NCBI GenBank assembly: GCA_029261835.1
Contig: JAJDAO010000009.1
Location: 207,891 to 271,890, forward strand
Origin: Deltaproteobacteria bacterium
GTDB taxonomy: Bacteria; Myxococcota_A; UBA9160; UBA4427
Length of the DNA stretch: 64,000 nucleotides
Direction of reading: 5' to 3'
Shown: one piece after another, positions 9,029-17,600 of the stretch
How positions within the stretch are numbered: position 1 is the stretch's first letter
Layout: every line of letters starts with the position of its first letter
Position numbers and translations under genes: made by a program
The notes under the pieces: model-generated
Told to the model about the DNA's origin: nothing
The model's input: only the letters and a program-made list of their open reading frames with translations
Databases searched by the model: none

Positions 9029-10753
9029 ATGGCGAAGATCAGCGTTGGCGAGCTGTTGGTGCGGTGCTTGAAGGCCGAGGGCGTGGACATGATCAGCGGG
9101 ATCATCGACGGGGCCCACATTCCGATCGTCGTCAACACCCCGAAGTACGGCATCCGCTACATCAACACGCGGCACGAGGAGGCAGCCGTGCACGTTGCTG
9201 AGGGTTACTCGCGGATCGCCAGGAAGCCCGGCGTCGTGATCGGCAACCCGGCCTGCGGGACGGGCAACATGCTGGCGGGCGTCGTGAGCGCTCACGGCGA
9301 GGGGCATCCAATCGTGGCCATCTCGACGCTGCGCTCGCGCATCAAGAGCGATCCCAACCGGGGCGGCACGTGGCAGGCGGCCGACACGGAGAACATGGCG
9401 CGCCCGATCACCAAGTACGCGGCAACCGTGCGCCAGTGGGAGCGGTTGCCCGAGATGATGCGTGCCGCGTTTCGCGCCGCCATGACGGGCCGGCCCGGCC
9501 CGGCCTACATCGCACTTCCGGACGAGCTTCTGCTGCAAGAGATCGACGAGGACGCGCTGCCGCCGATCTATCCGGCCGCGCGCTACCGCGTTACCCGGAT
9601 GGGATCCGGCGATCCGGCTGCAATAGAGGAAGCGGCAACGCTGCTGGCCGCGGCCGAGCGCCCCTACATCCACGCGGGCAAAGGCGTCCTTTGGGCTGAC
9701 GCGTCCGCCGAGCTGCGCGAACTCGGCGACTACCTGGCCGCGGCCATGAGCGCCAGCCTGGGCTCGCGCGGCGTCATTCGCGAGGACCACCCGCACTACT
9801 TCCACTCCTACGACATGGGCGGCGCCGGAATGGCCCGCAACGAGGCCGACGTGCTCCTGGTGGTCGGCGCGCGCCTAGGCGAGTACGACGGCTGGGGCAT
9901 GCCGCCGCTGTGGGGAGACCCGGCCAAGCAGAAGACCATCCATATCGACGCCGACCCAATGTCGATCGGGCTGAACCGCCCCGTGGACGTTCCGGTCGTG
10001 GCGTGTGCCAAGGCGGGGCTCGCGGCGCTTCTGGCCGCTGTCAAAGCCAAGAGAGAGCCGCGCACAGAGATCACCGACCTGGCCAAGTACCGCGAGCAGA
10101 GCCTCGGCACGCTCGAGCAGGGCATTGAGTTCCTGGGGCAGGAGGGCAAGACCGGAGTAAACCCGGGCCAGATGGTGATGAAGGTCCGGGAGTTCTTCCC
10201 GGACGATGCGATCACGGTGCTGGACGGCGGCAATACGACGCTGATCGGCGTGGCCTACCATCCCATTCTTTCCTCCCACAGCTTCCTCTACTCGGTGAAG
10301 ATGGGCTACCTCGGCACCGGGCTTCCCTTCGCACTGGGTGCGAAGCTGGCCGCGCCGGATCGGCCCGTTTGCCTGATCAGTGGAGACGGTGCGATCGGCT
10401 TCAATCTGATGGAGATGGAAACGGCCGTGCGCGAGAACCTGCCGGTGGTGGTGCTCGTGGCCGTTGACGACGCCTGGGGCATGGAGAAGACGGCCTTCGT
10501 GGGGCTCGGTTTCGGGCCCGAAGACTGGGCGGATCGCGGCATCGACGTCGCCAAGATAAGCTACGACGGCATTGCTGAGAAGATGGGCTGCCACGCGGAA
10601 CGGGTGGATCGCATCGATCAGCTCGGTCCGGCTCTCGAACGATCGCTGGCCTCAGGCAAGCCGGCGGTGATTCACGTGCAGGTGGACAGCGAACTCAACA
10701 CGAAGCCGCCCGGATGGGAGCAGTTCCGCCAGGCCCGCAGCATGGCCGGTTAG
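9029..10753 (+). CDS. Thiamine pyrophosphate-dependent enzyme, acetolactate-synthase-like
   Basis: A 574-residue member of the ALS/benzoylformate decarboxylase superfamily. The N-terminal PYR domain has the catalytic Glu in NTRHEEAAVHVAEGY; the central domain follows; the C-terminal PP domain has GDGAIGFNLME..VDDAWG, where the usual NN pair is altered to DD. It probably decarboxylates or condenses a 2-oxo acid (or acts on oxalyl/2-hydroxyacyl-type substrates). No small ALS regulatory subunit is adjacent, so a biosynthetic ilvB role is unlikely. The ATG at 9029 is chosen because AAGGAG lies 6 nt upstream; an ATG at 9023 is too close. Family firm, substrate unknown. Confidence 0.8.
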   Translation: MAKISVGELLVRCLKAEGVDMISGIIDGAHIPIVVNTPKYGIRYINTRHEEAAVHVAEGYSRIARKPGVVIGNPACGTGNMLAGVVSAHGEGHPIVAISTLRSRIKSDPNRGGTWQAADTENMARPITKYAATVRQWERLPEMMRAAFRAAMTGRPGPAYIALPDELLLQEIDEDALPPIYPAARYRVTRMGSGDPAAIEEAATLLAAAERPYIHAGKGVLWADASAELRELGDYLAAAMSASLGSRGVIREDHPHYFHSYDMGGAGMARNEADVLLVVGARLGEYDGWGMPPLWGDPAKQKTIHIDADPMSIGLNRPVDVPVVACAKAGLAALLAAVKAKREPRTEITDLAKYREQSLGTLEQGIEFLGQEGKTGVNPGQMVMKVREFFPDDAITVLDGGNTTLIGVAYHPILSSHSFLYSVKMGYLGTGLPFALGAKLAAPDRPVCLISGDGAIGFNLMEMETAVRENLPVVVLVAVDDAWGMEKTAFVGLGFGPEDWADRGIDVAKISYDGIAEKMGCHAERVDRIDQLGPALERSLASGKPAVIHVQVDSELNTKPPGWEQFRQARSMAG

Positions 10754-10762
10754 ACATGCGGG

Positions 10763-10930
10763 CTAGTGTCCTGTCCCAGGAGTTCGCCAACTATCTCGAC
10801 GACCATCCATCCTCGCCGGCTGCGTTGGGAATCCCTTGAAATATCTACGGATATTCCTGCGGTCTCCCGCCTTGCCGGCGAGGCGTCTGGGCGCCGATAT
10901 AGTCACCGAACTCCTGGGACAGGACACTAG
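10763..10930. mobile_element. 168-bp MITE with perfect 24-bp terminal inverted repeats
   Basis: The left end CTAGTGTCCTGTCCCAGGAG (continuing TTCG) is exactly the reverse complement of the right end at 10907-10930. The interior is also imperfectly palindromic (CTCGCCGG on the left, CCGGCGAGG on the right) and has no coding capacity. The ends fit a TA target duplication as used by IS630/Tc1-type transposases. It separates the TPP-enzyme stop from the SDR gene, ending 12 bp before that ATG. Confidence 0.85.
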
Positions 10931-10942
10931 GCGGAGGCACAC

Positions 10943-11965
10943 ATGAGCGCTCGCCCTGCACCGACCGGCACCGGCGGACAGACGCCGGTGCTTCCGAAGA
11001 AGGTCTTCGTCACCGGAGCCAGCGGCTTCATCGGCCGTGGGCTCCTCGAACGCTACCGTGACCTCGGCGCCGAAGTCTGCGGCATGGATGTCGGCGCGGA
11101 TGCGCAGTGGAACGTCGTCGCCGGCGACATCGGGGAGCCGGGCCCGTGGCAGCAACACGCCCAGGGCTGCGATCTCGTGATCAACACGGCGGCGGTGGTC
11201 TCCAACTCGGCACCGCCGCAGCTGCACCGCAAGATCACCGTCGGCGGCGTGCGGCACACACTCGACGCCGCTGTCACGGGCGGAGCGCAGCGCTTCGTCC
11301 ACGTCTCGTCCGGCGGCGCCTACGGCTGGCACCGGCCTCCCAACACCGACGAGCTGTGTCCGATCACCACCCTCAGCGGCAACAGCTACCAAGACGCCAA
11401 GGCGGCCAGCGAGCACCCGGCGCTCGCCGCGCACGCTTCCGGCGAGATGGCCTGCACAATCGTGCGACCCGGCGACGTCTACGGCCCCGCCTCACGCCCC
11501 TGGATCCTCATCCCTCTGGAGCTGCTGAAGAAGGGGCAGTTCCTGCTGCCGGCCCACGGCAACGGAGTGTTCTCGGCGATCTACATCGACGACCTCGTCG
11601 ATGGCATCGTGCTCGCCGCCGGTCTGGAGGCGGGAGCGGGACAGATCTTCAACCTGACCAGCGGTTACGGTGTATCTGCCAACGAGTTCTTCTCGAACCA
11701 CATGCGCTGGGCGGGCAAGAGCGGCCCGCCACGCTCGTTCTCCACTCCGACCGCCATCCGTATCGCCGAGACCGTGCGTGTCATCTTCAAGCTGATCGGG
11801 AAGCCGACCGAAGCCAACAAGCAGTCGATGCTGATGCTGAGCAAGGCCGAGACTTTCTCCATCGAAAAGGCCCGCCAACTACTGGGCTACGAGCCGCAGG
11901 TTGACGTTGCCGAGGGGATGCGACGAACCGAGGAGGCCCTGAAGGCGCAGGGCCTGATCGGATAA
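10943..11965 (+). CDS. Extended SDR NAD-dependent epimerase/dehydratase family protein
   Basis: A 340-residue extended short-chain dehydrogenase. The Rossmann motif is VTGASGFIGRGLLE (GxxGxxG) near residue 22. DLVINTAAVV follows, then HVSSGGAYG as the catalytic Ser region. The usual YxxxK is replaced by NSYQDAKAASE, where Tyr and Lys are spaced YQDAK, i.e. YxxxK is kept. VRPGDVYGP confirms the NAD-epimerase/3-beta-HSD type. Substrate unknown; sugar-nucleotide or sterol-like substrates are possible. GGAGG sits 6 nt before the ATG, just outside the MITE, so the upstream promoter may have been changed by that insertion. Confidence 0.8.
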   Translation: MSARPAPTGTGGQTPVLPKKVFVTGASGFIGRGLLERYRDLGAEVCGMDVGADAQWNVVAGDIGEPGPWQQHAQGCDLVINTAAVVSNSAPPQLHRKITVGGVRHTLDAAVTGGAQRFVHVSSGGAYGWHRPPNTDELCPITTLSGNSYQDAKAASEHPALAAHASGEMACTIVRPGDVYGPASRPWILIPLELLKKGQFLLPAHGNGVFSAIYIDDLVDGIVLAAGLEAGAGQIFNLTSGYGVSANEFFSNHMRWAGKSGPPRSFSTPTAIRIAETVRVIFKLIGKPTEANKQSMLMLSKAETFSIEKARQLLGYEPQVDVAEGMRRTEEALKAQGLIG

Positions 11966-12082
11966 CGGCCACGCAAGGATGAGAAGGCGCCCGCTCCCGT
12001 ACTCGTACACGGCTGTTTATGCTGGGTGCCCGAGTACGTGTAGGGGCCATGGTCGAACGATACAACCGGGGGCATACGGCAC

Positions 12083-12856
12083 GTGAGCAGCACCGTAGGC
12101 AACAACGTGGACCGCTATTGCGGCGAGGTCGCGCTGATCACCGGCGCGTCGAGCGGCATCGGCCGCGCCATCGCCGAGAACCTGGCCGGTGCCGGCATGC
12201 GCCTGGCACTGGTTGCCCGCAGCCTGGAACGCCTCGACGCCGTGGCCGGCGAGTTGAAGAACAAAGGTGCCGTGGTCATCACGGCCGCGACAGATCTGTG
12301 CGACGAAGACGCGATCCTGAGCATGTTCGAGACTGTGCGCGAGAAGCTCGGCGGCGTCCGCGTGCTGGTCAACTCCGCCGGCGTGGGCTATCGCGCCCCG
12401 CTGCTGTCAGGCGACACGGCGCAATGGCGCCAAATGCTCGAGCTCAACGTACTCGGGCTATGCGTGTGCACCCGCGAAGCCGTCGCGGACATGCGCGCCA
12501 GCGGCGACTTCGGCCACGTGGTCCACATCTCGTCGATGGCCGCGCACCGGGTCGCACCGGGCGGCGGTCTATACGGCGCAACCAAGTACGCCGTGCGAGC
12601 ATTGACCGAATCGGTGCGCCACGAGCTTCACGCCCTCGGCAGCGCGATTCGCGTCAGCGCCGTGAGTCCGGGCATCGTGCAGACCGCATTCGGCCCCGGC
12701 TTCTACGGCAGCGAAGATGAAGCGGCCAAGGCCTACGAGAACCTCGAGCCGCTGCGGCCGCAGGACGTAGCCGACGCAGTCGGGTTTGCACTGGGGCAAC
12801 CCCAGCATGTCCAGGTCCACGACATTCTCGTGCGACCCACGCAGCAACGGGTGTGA
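12083..12856 (+). CDS. Classical SDR oxidoreductase
   Basis: A 257-residue classical short-chain dehydrogenase. The cofactor motif is TGASSGIG (TGxxxGIG). NSAGVGY matches NAG. Ser and the YGATK (YxxxK) active site lie at about residues 150-168. VSPGIVQT follows, where NADP/NAD enzymes have PGxxxT. Likely reduces or oxidises an alcohol/ketone with NAD(P). GTG start after a G-rich stretch; 118 bp from the preceding SDR on the same strand, so the two may be co-transcribed and act on related substrates (inference). Confidence 0.85.
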   Translation: MSSTVGNNVDRYCGEVALITGASSGIGRAIAENLAGAGMRLALVARSLERLDAVAGELKNKGAVVITAATDLCDEDAILSMFETVREKLGGVRVLVNSAGVGYRAPLLSGDTAQWRQMLELNVLGLCVCTREAVADMRASGDFGHVVHISSMAAHRVAPGGGLYGATKYAVRALTESVRHELHALGSAIRVSAVSPGIVQTAFGPGFYGSEDEAAKAYENLEPLRPQDVADAVGFALGQPQHVQVHDILVRPTQQRV

Positions 12857-13037
12857 GGAGATGTGGATGTCCCGTCTCCGTCCAGAAAACCGGGCGCCCG
12901 CGGTGGACGCCTTCAAGGCCGGCCAAAGGAATGTGCGCGCGGATCTGGTGCACACTCCGTCGATTCGACGACTCTGTCGATATTCGCCAGAAGCTGGATC
13001 GGAAGAACTCTTCTGGTGATCGGCCTGTGGGTGAGGC

Positions 13038-13136
13038 TAGCCCGGTTTATTCATGAAGGTCCGTAGCGGCAGCTCTGAAAGAGCGAGTCGCTCAGATGCG
13101 TGCTCGCAGCAGGATCTTCACGAATGATCCGGGCTA
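13038..13136. mobile_element. 99-bp MITE-like element
   Basis: The left end TAGCCCGGTTTATTCATGAA and the reverse complement of the right end (TAGCCCGGATCATTCGTGAA) match at about 16 of 20 positions. The interior (AGCTCTGAAAGAGC, GAGCGAGTCGCTC) holds further short hairpins and no reading frame. It ends 12 bp before the EamA gene's ATG. The 180 bp between the SDR stop and this element hold only a 52-codon frame (12861-13019) with no recognisable product. Confidence 0.65.
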
Positions 13137-13148
13137 GGCTCACCGCAC

Positions 13149-14057
13149 ATGAGCCCCTTCGAACTCGCCATCGTCCTGGTCTCGGCCCTCATCCACGCCG
13201 TCTGGAGCGTATCCATCAAGGGCAGCCGCGCGCCTCTGGCCTTCAACCTGATCCAGGCGATCCCGATCGCCGTGCTCTTCGTTCCGCTGGCCGCGAGCGT
13301 TGAGCTGCGGGCACTCTCGGCGAGCTTCTGGTGGCTGCTGGCCGCCACCGGCGTGGCCCACGGCCTGTACCTCTACTGGCTGAGCCTGGCCCTCGAGCGG
13401 GCGGACCTGTCGATTGCCTATCCGATTGTGCGCTCCACACCGGCCTTCCTGCCGCTTCTCGCCGTCCCTCTGCTGGGCGAGTCGATCACGCTCGGAGGCG
13501 GCGTCGGCATCGCCACGGTCGTGGCGGGCATGTGGGTCGTCCAGCTGCGCGGTGGCAGCAGGGCCGAAGCCTCGACGCGCGCACACGACCTTCGGGCCCT
13601 CACCCGTGGCGGGATGCTCTACGCCTACCTCACGCTGGCAACCACAGTGGCCTACGGCCTGACCGACAAGGCACTCATGAGCGAGCTCGCGACCGGGCCC
13701 TGGACCAGTCCGGTCCCCCGCGCCGTGTTCTGCTTCTTCGCCCTGTGGCTGGCGGGCGCCGTGCTCTTCGTGCCGCTCGCTTTGCGCAAGCTCGAGCGGG
13801 GCGTGCTCGTGAGCGTGCTACGCCACGAGTGGAGACGCGCGACAACGGCGTCACTCATTAGCGTCGCCGGGTACGGCCTCATTCTGAAGGCACTCGAGAC
13901 GGCACCCACCAGCTATGTGGTTGCCGTTCGCCAGTCGAGCGTACTCTTCGTAATGGCCATGAGCGTGGTACTCCTCCGCGAGCGCCCCGGCTGGCTACGA
14001 GCGCTGGGAGCCGGCGCCACGGTGCTGGGCGTCGTCTTGATCGCACGGTCGGGGTGA
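13149..14057 (+). CDS. EamA/DMT-superfamily permease
   Basis: A 302-residue integral membrane protein with about ten predicted helices and two EamA repeats. Repeat one runs to VAGMWVVQLRGG; repeat two ends LGVVLIARSG. LGESITLGGGVGI and LRERPGWLRALGA occupy equivalent positions, as expected for an internally duplicated drug/metabolite transporter. It should export or import a small metabolite across the inner membrane; substrate unknown. No Shine-Dalgarno sequence is visible, because the MITE-like element ends 12 bp before the ATG. Confidence 0.8.
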   Translation: MSPFELAIVLVSALIHAVWSVSIKGSRAPLAFNLIQAIPIAVLFVPLAASVELRALSASFWWLLAATGVAHGLYLYWLSLALERADLSIAYPIVRSTPAFLPLLAVPLLGESITLGGGVGIATVVAGMWVVQLRGGSRAEASTRAHDLRALTRGGMLYAYLTLATTVAYGLTDKALMSELATGPWTSPVPRAVFCFFALWLAGAVLFVPLALRKLERGVLVSVLRHEWRRATTASLISVAGYGLILKALETAPTSYVVAVRQSSVLFVMAMSVVLLRERPGWLRALGAGATVLGVVLIARSG

Positions 14058-14151
14058 GGGGCTGGGCGCCGAACGGTAGACGGCTTCGAGGTCGAGTCCA
14101 TCGAAGCGAGCGATCGGCGCGGGCCGTCTCGTCAGTCCGGCCGCGCCGTCG

Positions 14152-14345
14152 TCAGAGCTGAGCGCGCGCGCTTCGGGCGACCAGGAGCCCGGAAAGGCGG
14201 ACGATCGACATCACTGCGCTGAGGCCGGCGATAGCCCACACGAGATATGTAAGGTCTGGTTGAATGAACATCATCGTGTTGAGGTGGATCGACCAGAGAT
14301 GCGGAACCGCCCACAGGAGGAGGACAACTAGGACCCTATCGATTG
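14152..14345 (-). pseudogene. Probable C-terminal remnant of a two-helix membrane protein
   Basis: About 62 codons on the minus strand encode two convincing hydrophobic helices (VLVVLLLWAVPHLWSIH and TYLVWAIAGLSAVMSIVRLSG) and a basic end. There is no start codon before the frame enters tRNA-remnant sequence. It lies just outside the tRNA-Pro duplicate, so it may have been truncated by island integration. No family recognised. Confidence 0.35.
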
Positions 14346-14386
14346 CGGCGCACGTGGGAGCCGTGGATCGATGACGAGGAGCCGAA

Positions 14387-14404
14387 CTCCCCAACTGCTC
14401 CCCC
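14387..14404. repeat. CTCCCCC-type 18-bp repeat, copy 1
   Basis: CTCCCCAACTGCTCCCCC, two mismatches from the identical copies at 14663-14680 and 26770-26787. It lies 83 bp beyond the 3' end of the tRNA-Pro duplicate, the same arrangement as copy 3 relative to the intact tRNA. It could be an integrase arm-binding site (inference). Confidence 0.4.
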
Positions 14405-14483
14405 GGGCCGCGATGCTCCTGAGGCGAGTGTCGTACCGAAGAGCGCAAGGCACCGATTGTACTCACTTTCTGGGAAGCCGCAG

Positions 14484-14518
14484 AAATGGTTGGGGCGACT
14501 GGATTTGAACCAGCGACC
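14484..14518 (-). other. att-like duplicate of the tRNA-Pro 3' end (left border of island)
   Basis: 35 bp match 26867-26901 with one mismatch (T at 14491, C at 26874). It covers CCA, the acceptor 3' strand, the T arm and part of the variable region of tRNA-Pro(CGG) in the same orientation, and identity stops abruptly after GCGACC. A 3'-tRNA fragment at the distal end, with the complete tRNA 12,383 bp away, is the classical pattern of a tyrosine-integrase island. Confidence 0.75.
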
Positions 14519-14662
14519 GACTTTTTTTCGCCGCACGGAACCGCTCGCAATCGCACTGAGCGGTGATCGCAAGTGGCCGGATACTGGATGGAATCGAATC
14601 GCCGGCTACCGTGATCGAACGGAACTGCTCGCAGGCGAACGGGGCATTTGGAGAGAGTGCAA

Positions 14663-14680
14663 CTCCCCCAGTGCTCCCCC
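14663..14680. repeat. CTCCCCC-type 18-bp repeat, copy 2
   Basis: CTCCCCCAGTGCTCCCCC, identical to 26770-26787. The neighbouring GGATACGAACC looks like a degenerate tRNA T-arm, so an older, nested attachment site may have been here. Nothing else in 14519-14839 is recognisable. Confidence 0.4.
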
Positions 14681-14839
14681 GGCACAGGATACGAACCGGC
14701 GATGCCCTTCAAGATGCGCCCCCTCTTACCATGCGGATCATCAACGATCTGCTGCCTCCGGCTGAGGGTAAGCGGCTGGAGGTGGGGGACGGCTGTAAAC
14801 GATTCTGGAGAAACCGGACATTCCTATCTTGGTACTACA

Positions 14840-14896
14840 GGCGGCACGTCTGAGTATGGGAGGTTATGTCAATTCCCTGAAGGGGCCCGATCCGGG
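14840..14896 (-). repeat. Partial copy (57 bp) of the 87-bp inverted-repeat element
   Basis: Matches the outer 57 bp of the repeat at 18634-18720 with about four differences (TATGGGAGGTTATGTCAA, CCCTGAAGGGGCCCGATCCGGG with one change between). Its GATCCGGG end abuts the broken IS91 transposase, the same polarity as at the other two copies. Homology stops at GGCGGC. Confidence 0.7.
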
Positions 14897-15392
14897 TCCA
14901 CACCCTCACCCAGTCGTGATCACCAAGCCCGCGCACGCGGGCGTCGTTGCCGTCCAGATAGACGACCGGCTCCCCACGCTGCAGCTGGAACATCATCGCC
15001 TGGTCACACGCTACAAGGAAAGGGTGGCTGTGCGACCTATCCGCATAAGCCACGCGATAACGAAGGGGGATCGGAAGCGAAAGCACCCACTGGCGCACGG
15101 GAGCTTCGGGAAGGACCCGATCCATAAGATGGGCTGCGGTATCGGACATTCGCCGGCTCGTGCACGAAGGACAGAAACCGCGGCCCTTGCATGAAAATGC
15201 AACCAGGCGCTCTTCACCGCAGTCCTTGCAGCGCACACGCAGAAATCCTCGGCTGAGGATCCCGCAATCCAAAAACGCGCGAAGCTCGCGCTCTACGAAG
15301 CGAGGCACCGCCCTGCCTGACTCCTCAGCCTCGGCGAGAAAAGCCTCGAGGTTCTCCTGGACGAGAGGTCTATCCGCATCTAGATTCTCGGA
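14897..15392 (-). pseudogene. IS91-family transposase remnant, truncated at both ends
   Basis: The frame encodes an N-terminal zinc-finger region of IS91-type (HUH) transposases: CKDCGEER, FSCKGRGFCPSC, RRMSDTAAHL and PVRQWVLSLP. Upstream the frame continues (PLVQENLEAFLAEAEE) but has no start codon before a stop near the CTERM gene, and the catalytic Y/HUH part is missing. The C-terminal side runs into the 57-bp repeat, adding the foreign tail IGPLQGIDITSHTQTC. Non-functional. Confidence 0.8.
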
Positions 15393-16575
15393 TTGCTCTT
15401 CGCCTCATAACCCATGAGGCTGATCCCAGAAGAAGGATGAAGCAGACGATCACGCCCCACTCGGAAATGGTGGGGACAGCCGTGGGTCCGGGAATGACGG
15501 CGCTGCCATCGGAGCCGGTCGTGCTCCTGCCCGACGCATCCGAGACCACCACGCGACCGTACACGGTCTGGCCTTCGCCCAGATTGTCGAACTCCCATAG
15601 CTCGACGCCGGGATCGACCCGCTCATCGCCCAAAAACGTAGTCCCATCTGCATCCAGCTCGGCAATGGCCGAGTCGTTACTCAGATATCCGCCCGTGCTG
15701 AGATCTGCCGAGAGGTCGATGCCCTGCGGGTTCCCCATGCCCTTGTCGTCGTGGACCAGAATCGGGGTGGGCGGCGTTGGCGGCCAGAAAGGCAACGCCT
15801 GCACGCCGTCGGTGGTGGTGACGTGGATCTGCTCCCACGTCGAGTCGCGGTTGTCGGCCGGCACAGCCAAAGCGTTGCCAAAGCCCACCTGGGCGATGTT
15901 GATGATTGCTCCGCTGTTGGGTATCGGCGGGAAGTTCGCCAGGGTCAGATCGACCTCCACGTCCGGATAGGTCGGGTTCGCTGCGAAGGAGTCGGACGGC
16001 TCGGCTTGCAGGTGAATGATGTTGCCCTGGCGCATCAAGCGGATGCGGAAACGTGGGCCCGTGGGCGGTTCCTGCTGCCAACCGGCTGGTGTCGCGGCCG
16101 CTGTCAAGTTGATCTCGGCCGGCCCGCCACCGGCCGCCGCGGTCTGGTTCTTGAGGTTGCCGAATTGATCGTAGATGCGGACGAACCTGCCCGTCCCGGC
16201 GTCCCGCTCCAGGTGAACGAGGATCCACTGCGCCTGAGCGGTATCTACCGTGCATAGATCGGTGCGTGCCTGCACCCAGATGCGCGCTCCGGCCTCGCCC
16301 GCGCCGACCGGCGCGTCGGACTTGAGCACCGCCTCGACGAGCCAGTCGTTGGCCCCATCCACCCCGAAGTCACTGCGGATGAAAGTGAGGCCGCCGCCCC
16401 TGATGCTGTCGCCAATGACTGCGCCGCCGTTGGGAGTCTGTGCCCACAACGGGTTGACGTCCACCTGCGCCAGGGTTTCCGCGACGTTCTCCACGACACC
16501 GGCGGATGCATCGGCGACCGGAAAGGCAAGTCCCAGCAGACAGGCCACACTGAAAATCCATCGTATGGCTTTCAT
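15370..16575 (-). CDS. Secreted protein with IPTL-CTERM sorting signal
   Basis: A 401-residue exported protein. Signal peptide: AIRWIFSVACLLGLAFPVADASA. The body is beta-rich (a LamG-like/choice-of-anchor profile: WLVEAVLKSDAPVG, FRIRLMRQGNIIHLQAE) with a Pro-rich linker near residue 255. The C-terminus PTAVPTISEWGVIVCFILLLGS..MRRRAIRES is a textbook VPTxSEWG (IPTL-CTERM) signal, anchored or cleaved by an exosortase-like enzyme. The ATG at 16575 precedes the signal peptide. The stop lies within the junction with the IS91 remnant, so the last residues may be altered. Function of the body unknown. Confidence 0.75.
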   Translation of the reverse strand: MKAIRWIFSVACLLGLAFPVADASAGVVENVAETLAQVDVNPLWAQTPNGGAVIGDSIRGGGLTFIRSDFGVDGANDWLVEAVLKSDAPVGAGEAGARIWVQARTDLCTVDTAQAQWILVHLERDAGTGRFVRIYDQFGNLKNQTAAAGGGPAEINLTAAATPAGWQQEPPTGPRFRIRLMRQGNIIHLQAEPSDSFAANPTYPDVEVDLTLANFPPIPNSGAIINIAQVGFGNALAVPADNRDSTWEQIHVTTTDGVQALPFWPPTPPTPILVHDDKGMGNPQGIDLSADLSTGGYLSNDSAIAELDADGTTFLGDERVDPGVELWEFDNLGEGQTVYGRVVVSDASGRSTTGSDGSAVIPGPTAVPTISEWGVIVCFILLLGSASWVMRRRAIRESRCG

Positions 16576-16858
16576 CCCTTTTGTTCCTGCACCCTCTTGA
16601 TCCAACCATCGCACAGGCGATGACACCCGACGCAGAGGTCAGGCGACATCAAGTTTACCACGAACTTCAAGAACGATACGGAATATCGAGTTGCCAGAGC
16701 CTGTCAAAGACACGCAGCTTTGGCCGCCGACTGAACCGGCCGATTATGTGAGAAATGCCATGTTTCCGGGGACATTAGACTCGGCTATTCGGACGCGTAG
16801 CACTGCCTTGTTGCGCAACTCCCGTCGTGGCCGAGAGTCTCGTGCGGCCCGGCTGCCA

Positions 16859-17095
16859 TCATCCAATCATCTGGCCATCGGGCATCCCGAGCGCCGCCAT
16901 CGTGTTGAGAATCTTGCACCCGATCCTCGCCTCGACTCGCTGTGACGCAAGCGCTCTCGCCCGCATCGCAGGGCCCACGATGGCCTTGTAGCGGTGGAAT
17001 GTCGTCTCGACCTTGCTCCCTTTGCGTACGCGCTCAACGAACCCATGTTTCGCTTCCCCGTAGTCCCGGCACTCTCCTTCCTTTCAGTTGAAGGA
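16859..17095 (-). pseudogene. IS5-family DDE transposase C-terminal remnant
   Basis: The minus-strand frame reads RDYGEAKHGFVERVRKGSKVE, then TTFHRYKAIVGPAMRARAL and GCKILNTMAALGMP before TGA at 16861-16859. This is the C-terminal segment of IS5-type transposases (E of DDE in the KVET region, RYKxIxGxxxRAR, VLNxMxxLGMP). The first three quarters of the gene are absent. The remainder of 16576-16858 is the leader of the CTERM gene with nothing else recognised. Confidence 0.7.
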
Positions 17096-17103
17096 GGAAG
17101 AGG

Positions 17104-17535
17104 ATGTCGAGATCCAAAGGCGGGTCGCTCTCGCCGGCCAAGCGCAAGTGGCTGGTAGAAGTCAGGGCGTGCGAGAAGTCGGGTGAGTCACTGAAGAACT
17201 ATGCGGAGCGCAAGGGCGTCTCCGTGCATGCGCTCTATCAGGCCAAGAAGCGAGCGCGTGAGCTGGGGCTGCTGCCGCCCCATCGGAAGGGAAGGGATCG
17301 GTCCGCATCGCCGCGCCAGGCTCGGTCACCGCGCTTCGTCGAGGCCATCCATCGCGCAGAACCTCGTGAGTCCCTTGTGGCATGGCGGGTCCGACTTCCC
17401 GGTGGTGCCGTCTTTGAGAGCATGGTGCCGCTGAACATCGACGACGCTCTTGAGTTCGTCGCCCCCCGGATCGGGCCCCTTCAGGGATTTGACATAACCT
17501 CCCATACTCGGACATGCCGCCAGAACGCGGCTTGA
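17104..17535 (+). pseudogene. IS66-type accessory TnpA remnant, tail replaced by repeat
   Basis: A 143-codon frame. The N-terminal 60 residues (KRKWLVEVRACEKSGESLKN, YAERKGVSVHALYQAKKRAR) form a helix-turn-helix as in the IS66 accessory protein TnpA, and VRLPGGAVFESMVP matches the family's C-terminal strand. From about 17462 the sequence is the 87-bp repeat, which supplies an alien tail and the stop codon. AAGGAGGAAGAGG precedes the ATG. No tnpB/tnpC of IS66 is near. Probably non-functional. Confidence 0.6.
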
Positions 17536-17548
17536 TTGACCTACGCGC
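17462..17548 (+). repeat. 87-bp inverted repeat, left copy flanking the GST gene
   Basis: Reads CCCCCCGGATCGGGCCCC and on to ATTGACCTACGCGC. It is the reverse complement of 18634-18720 with one mismatch. An internal GCCGC..GCGGC hairpin lies at 17516-17532. The outer end interrupts the IS66-type gene. Confidence 0.9.
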
Positions 17549-17600
17549 CAGCGCGAGCATGAGAGCAGAGAGGTGCCACCGTGCACCCGGGCGGGCCGGT

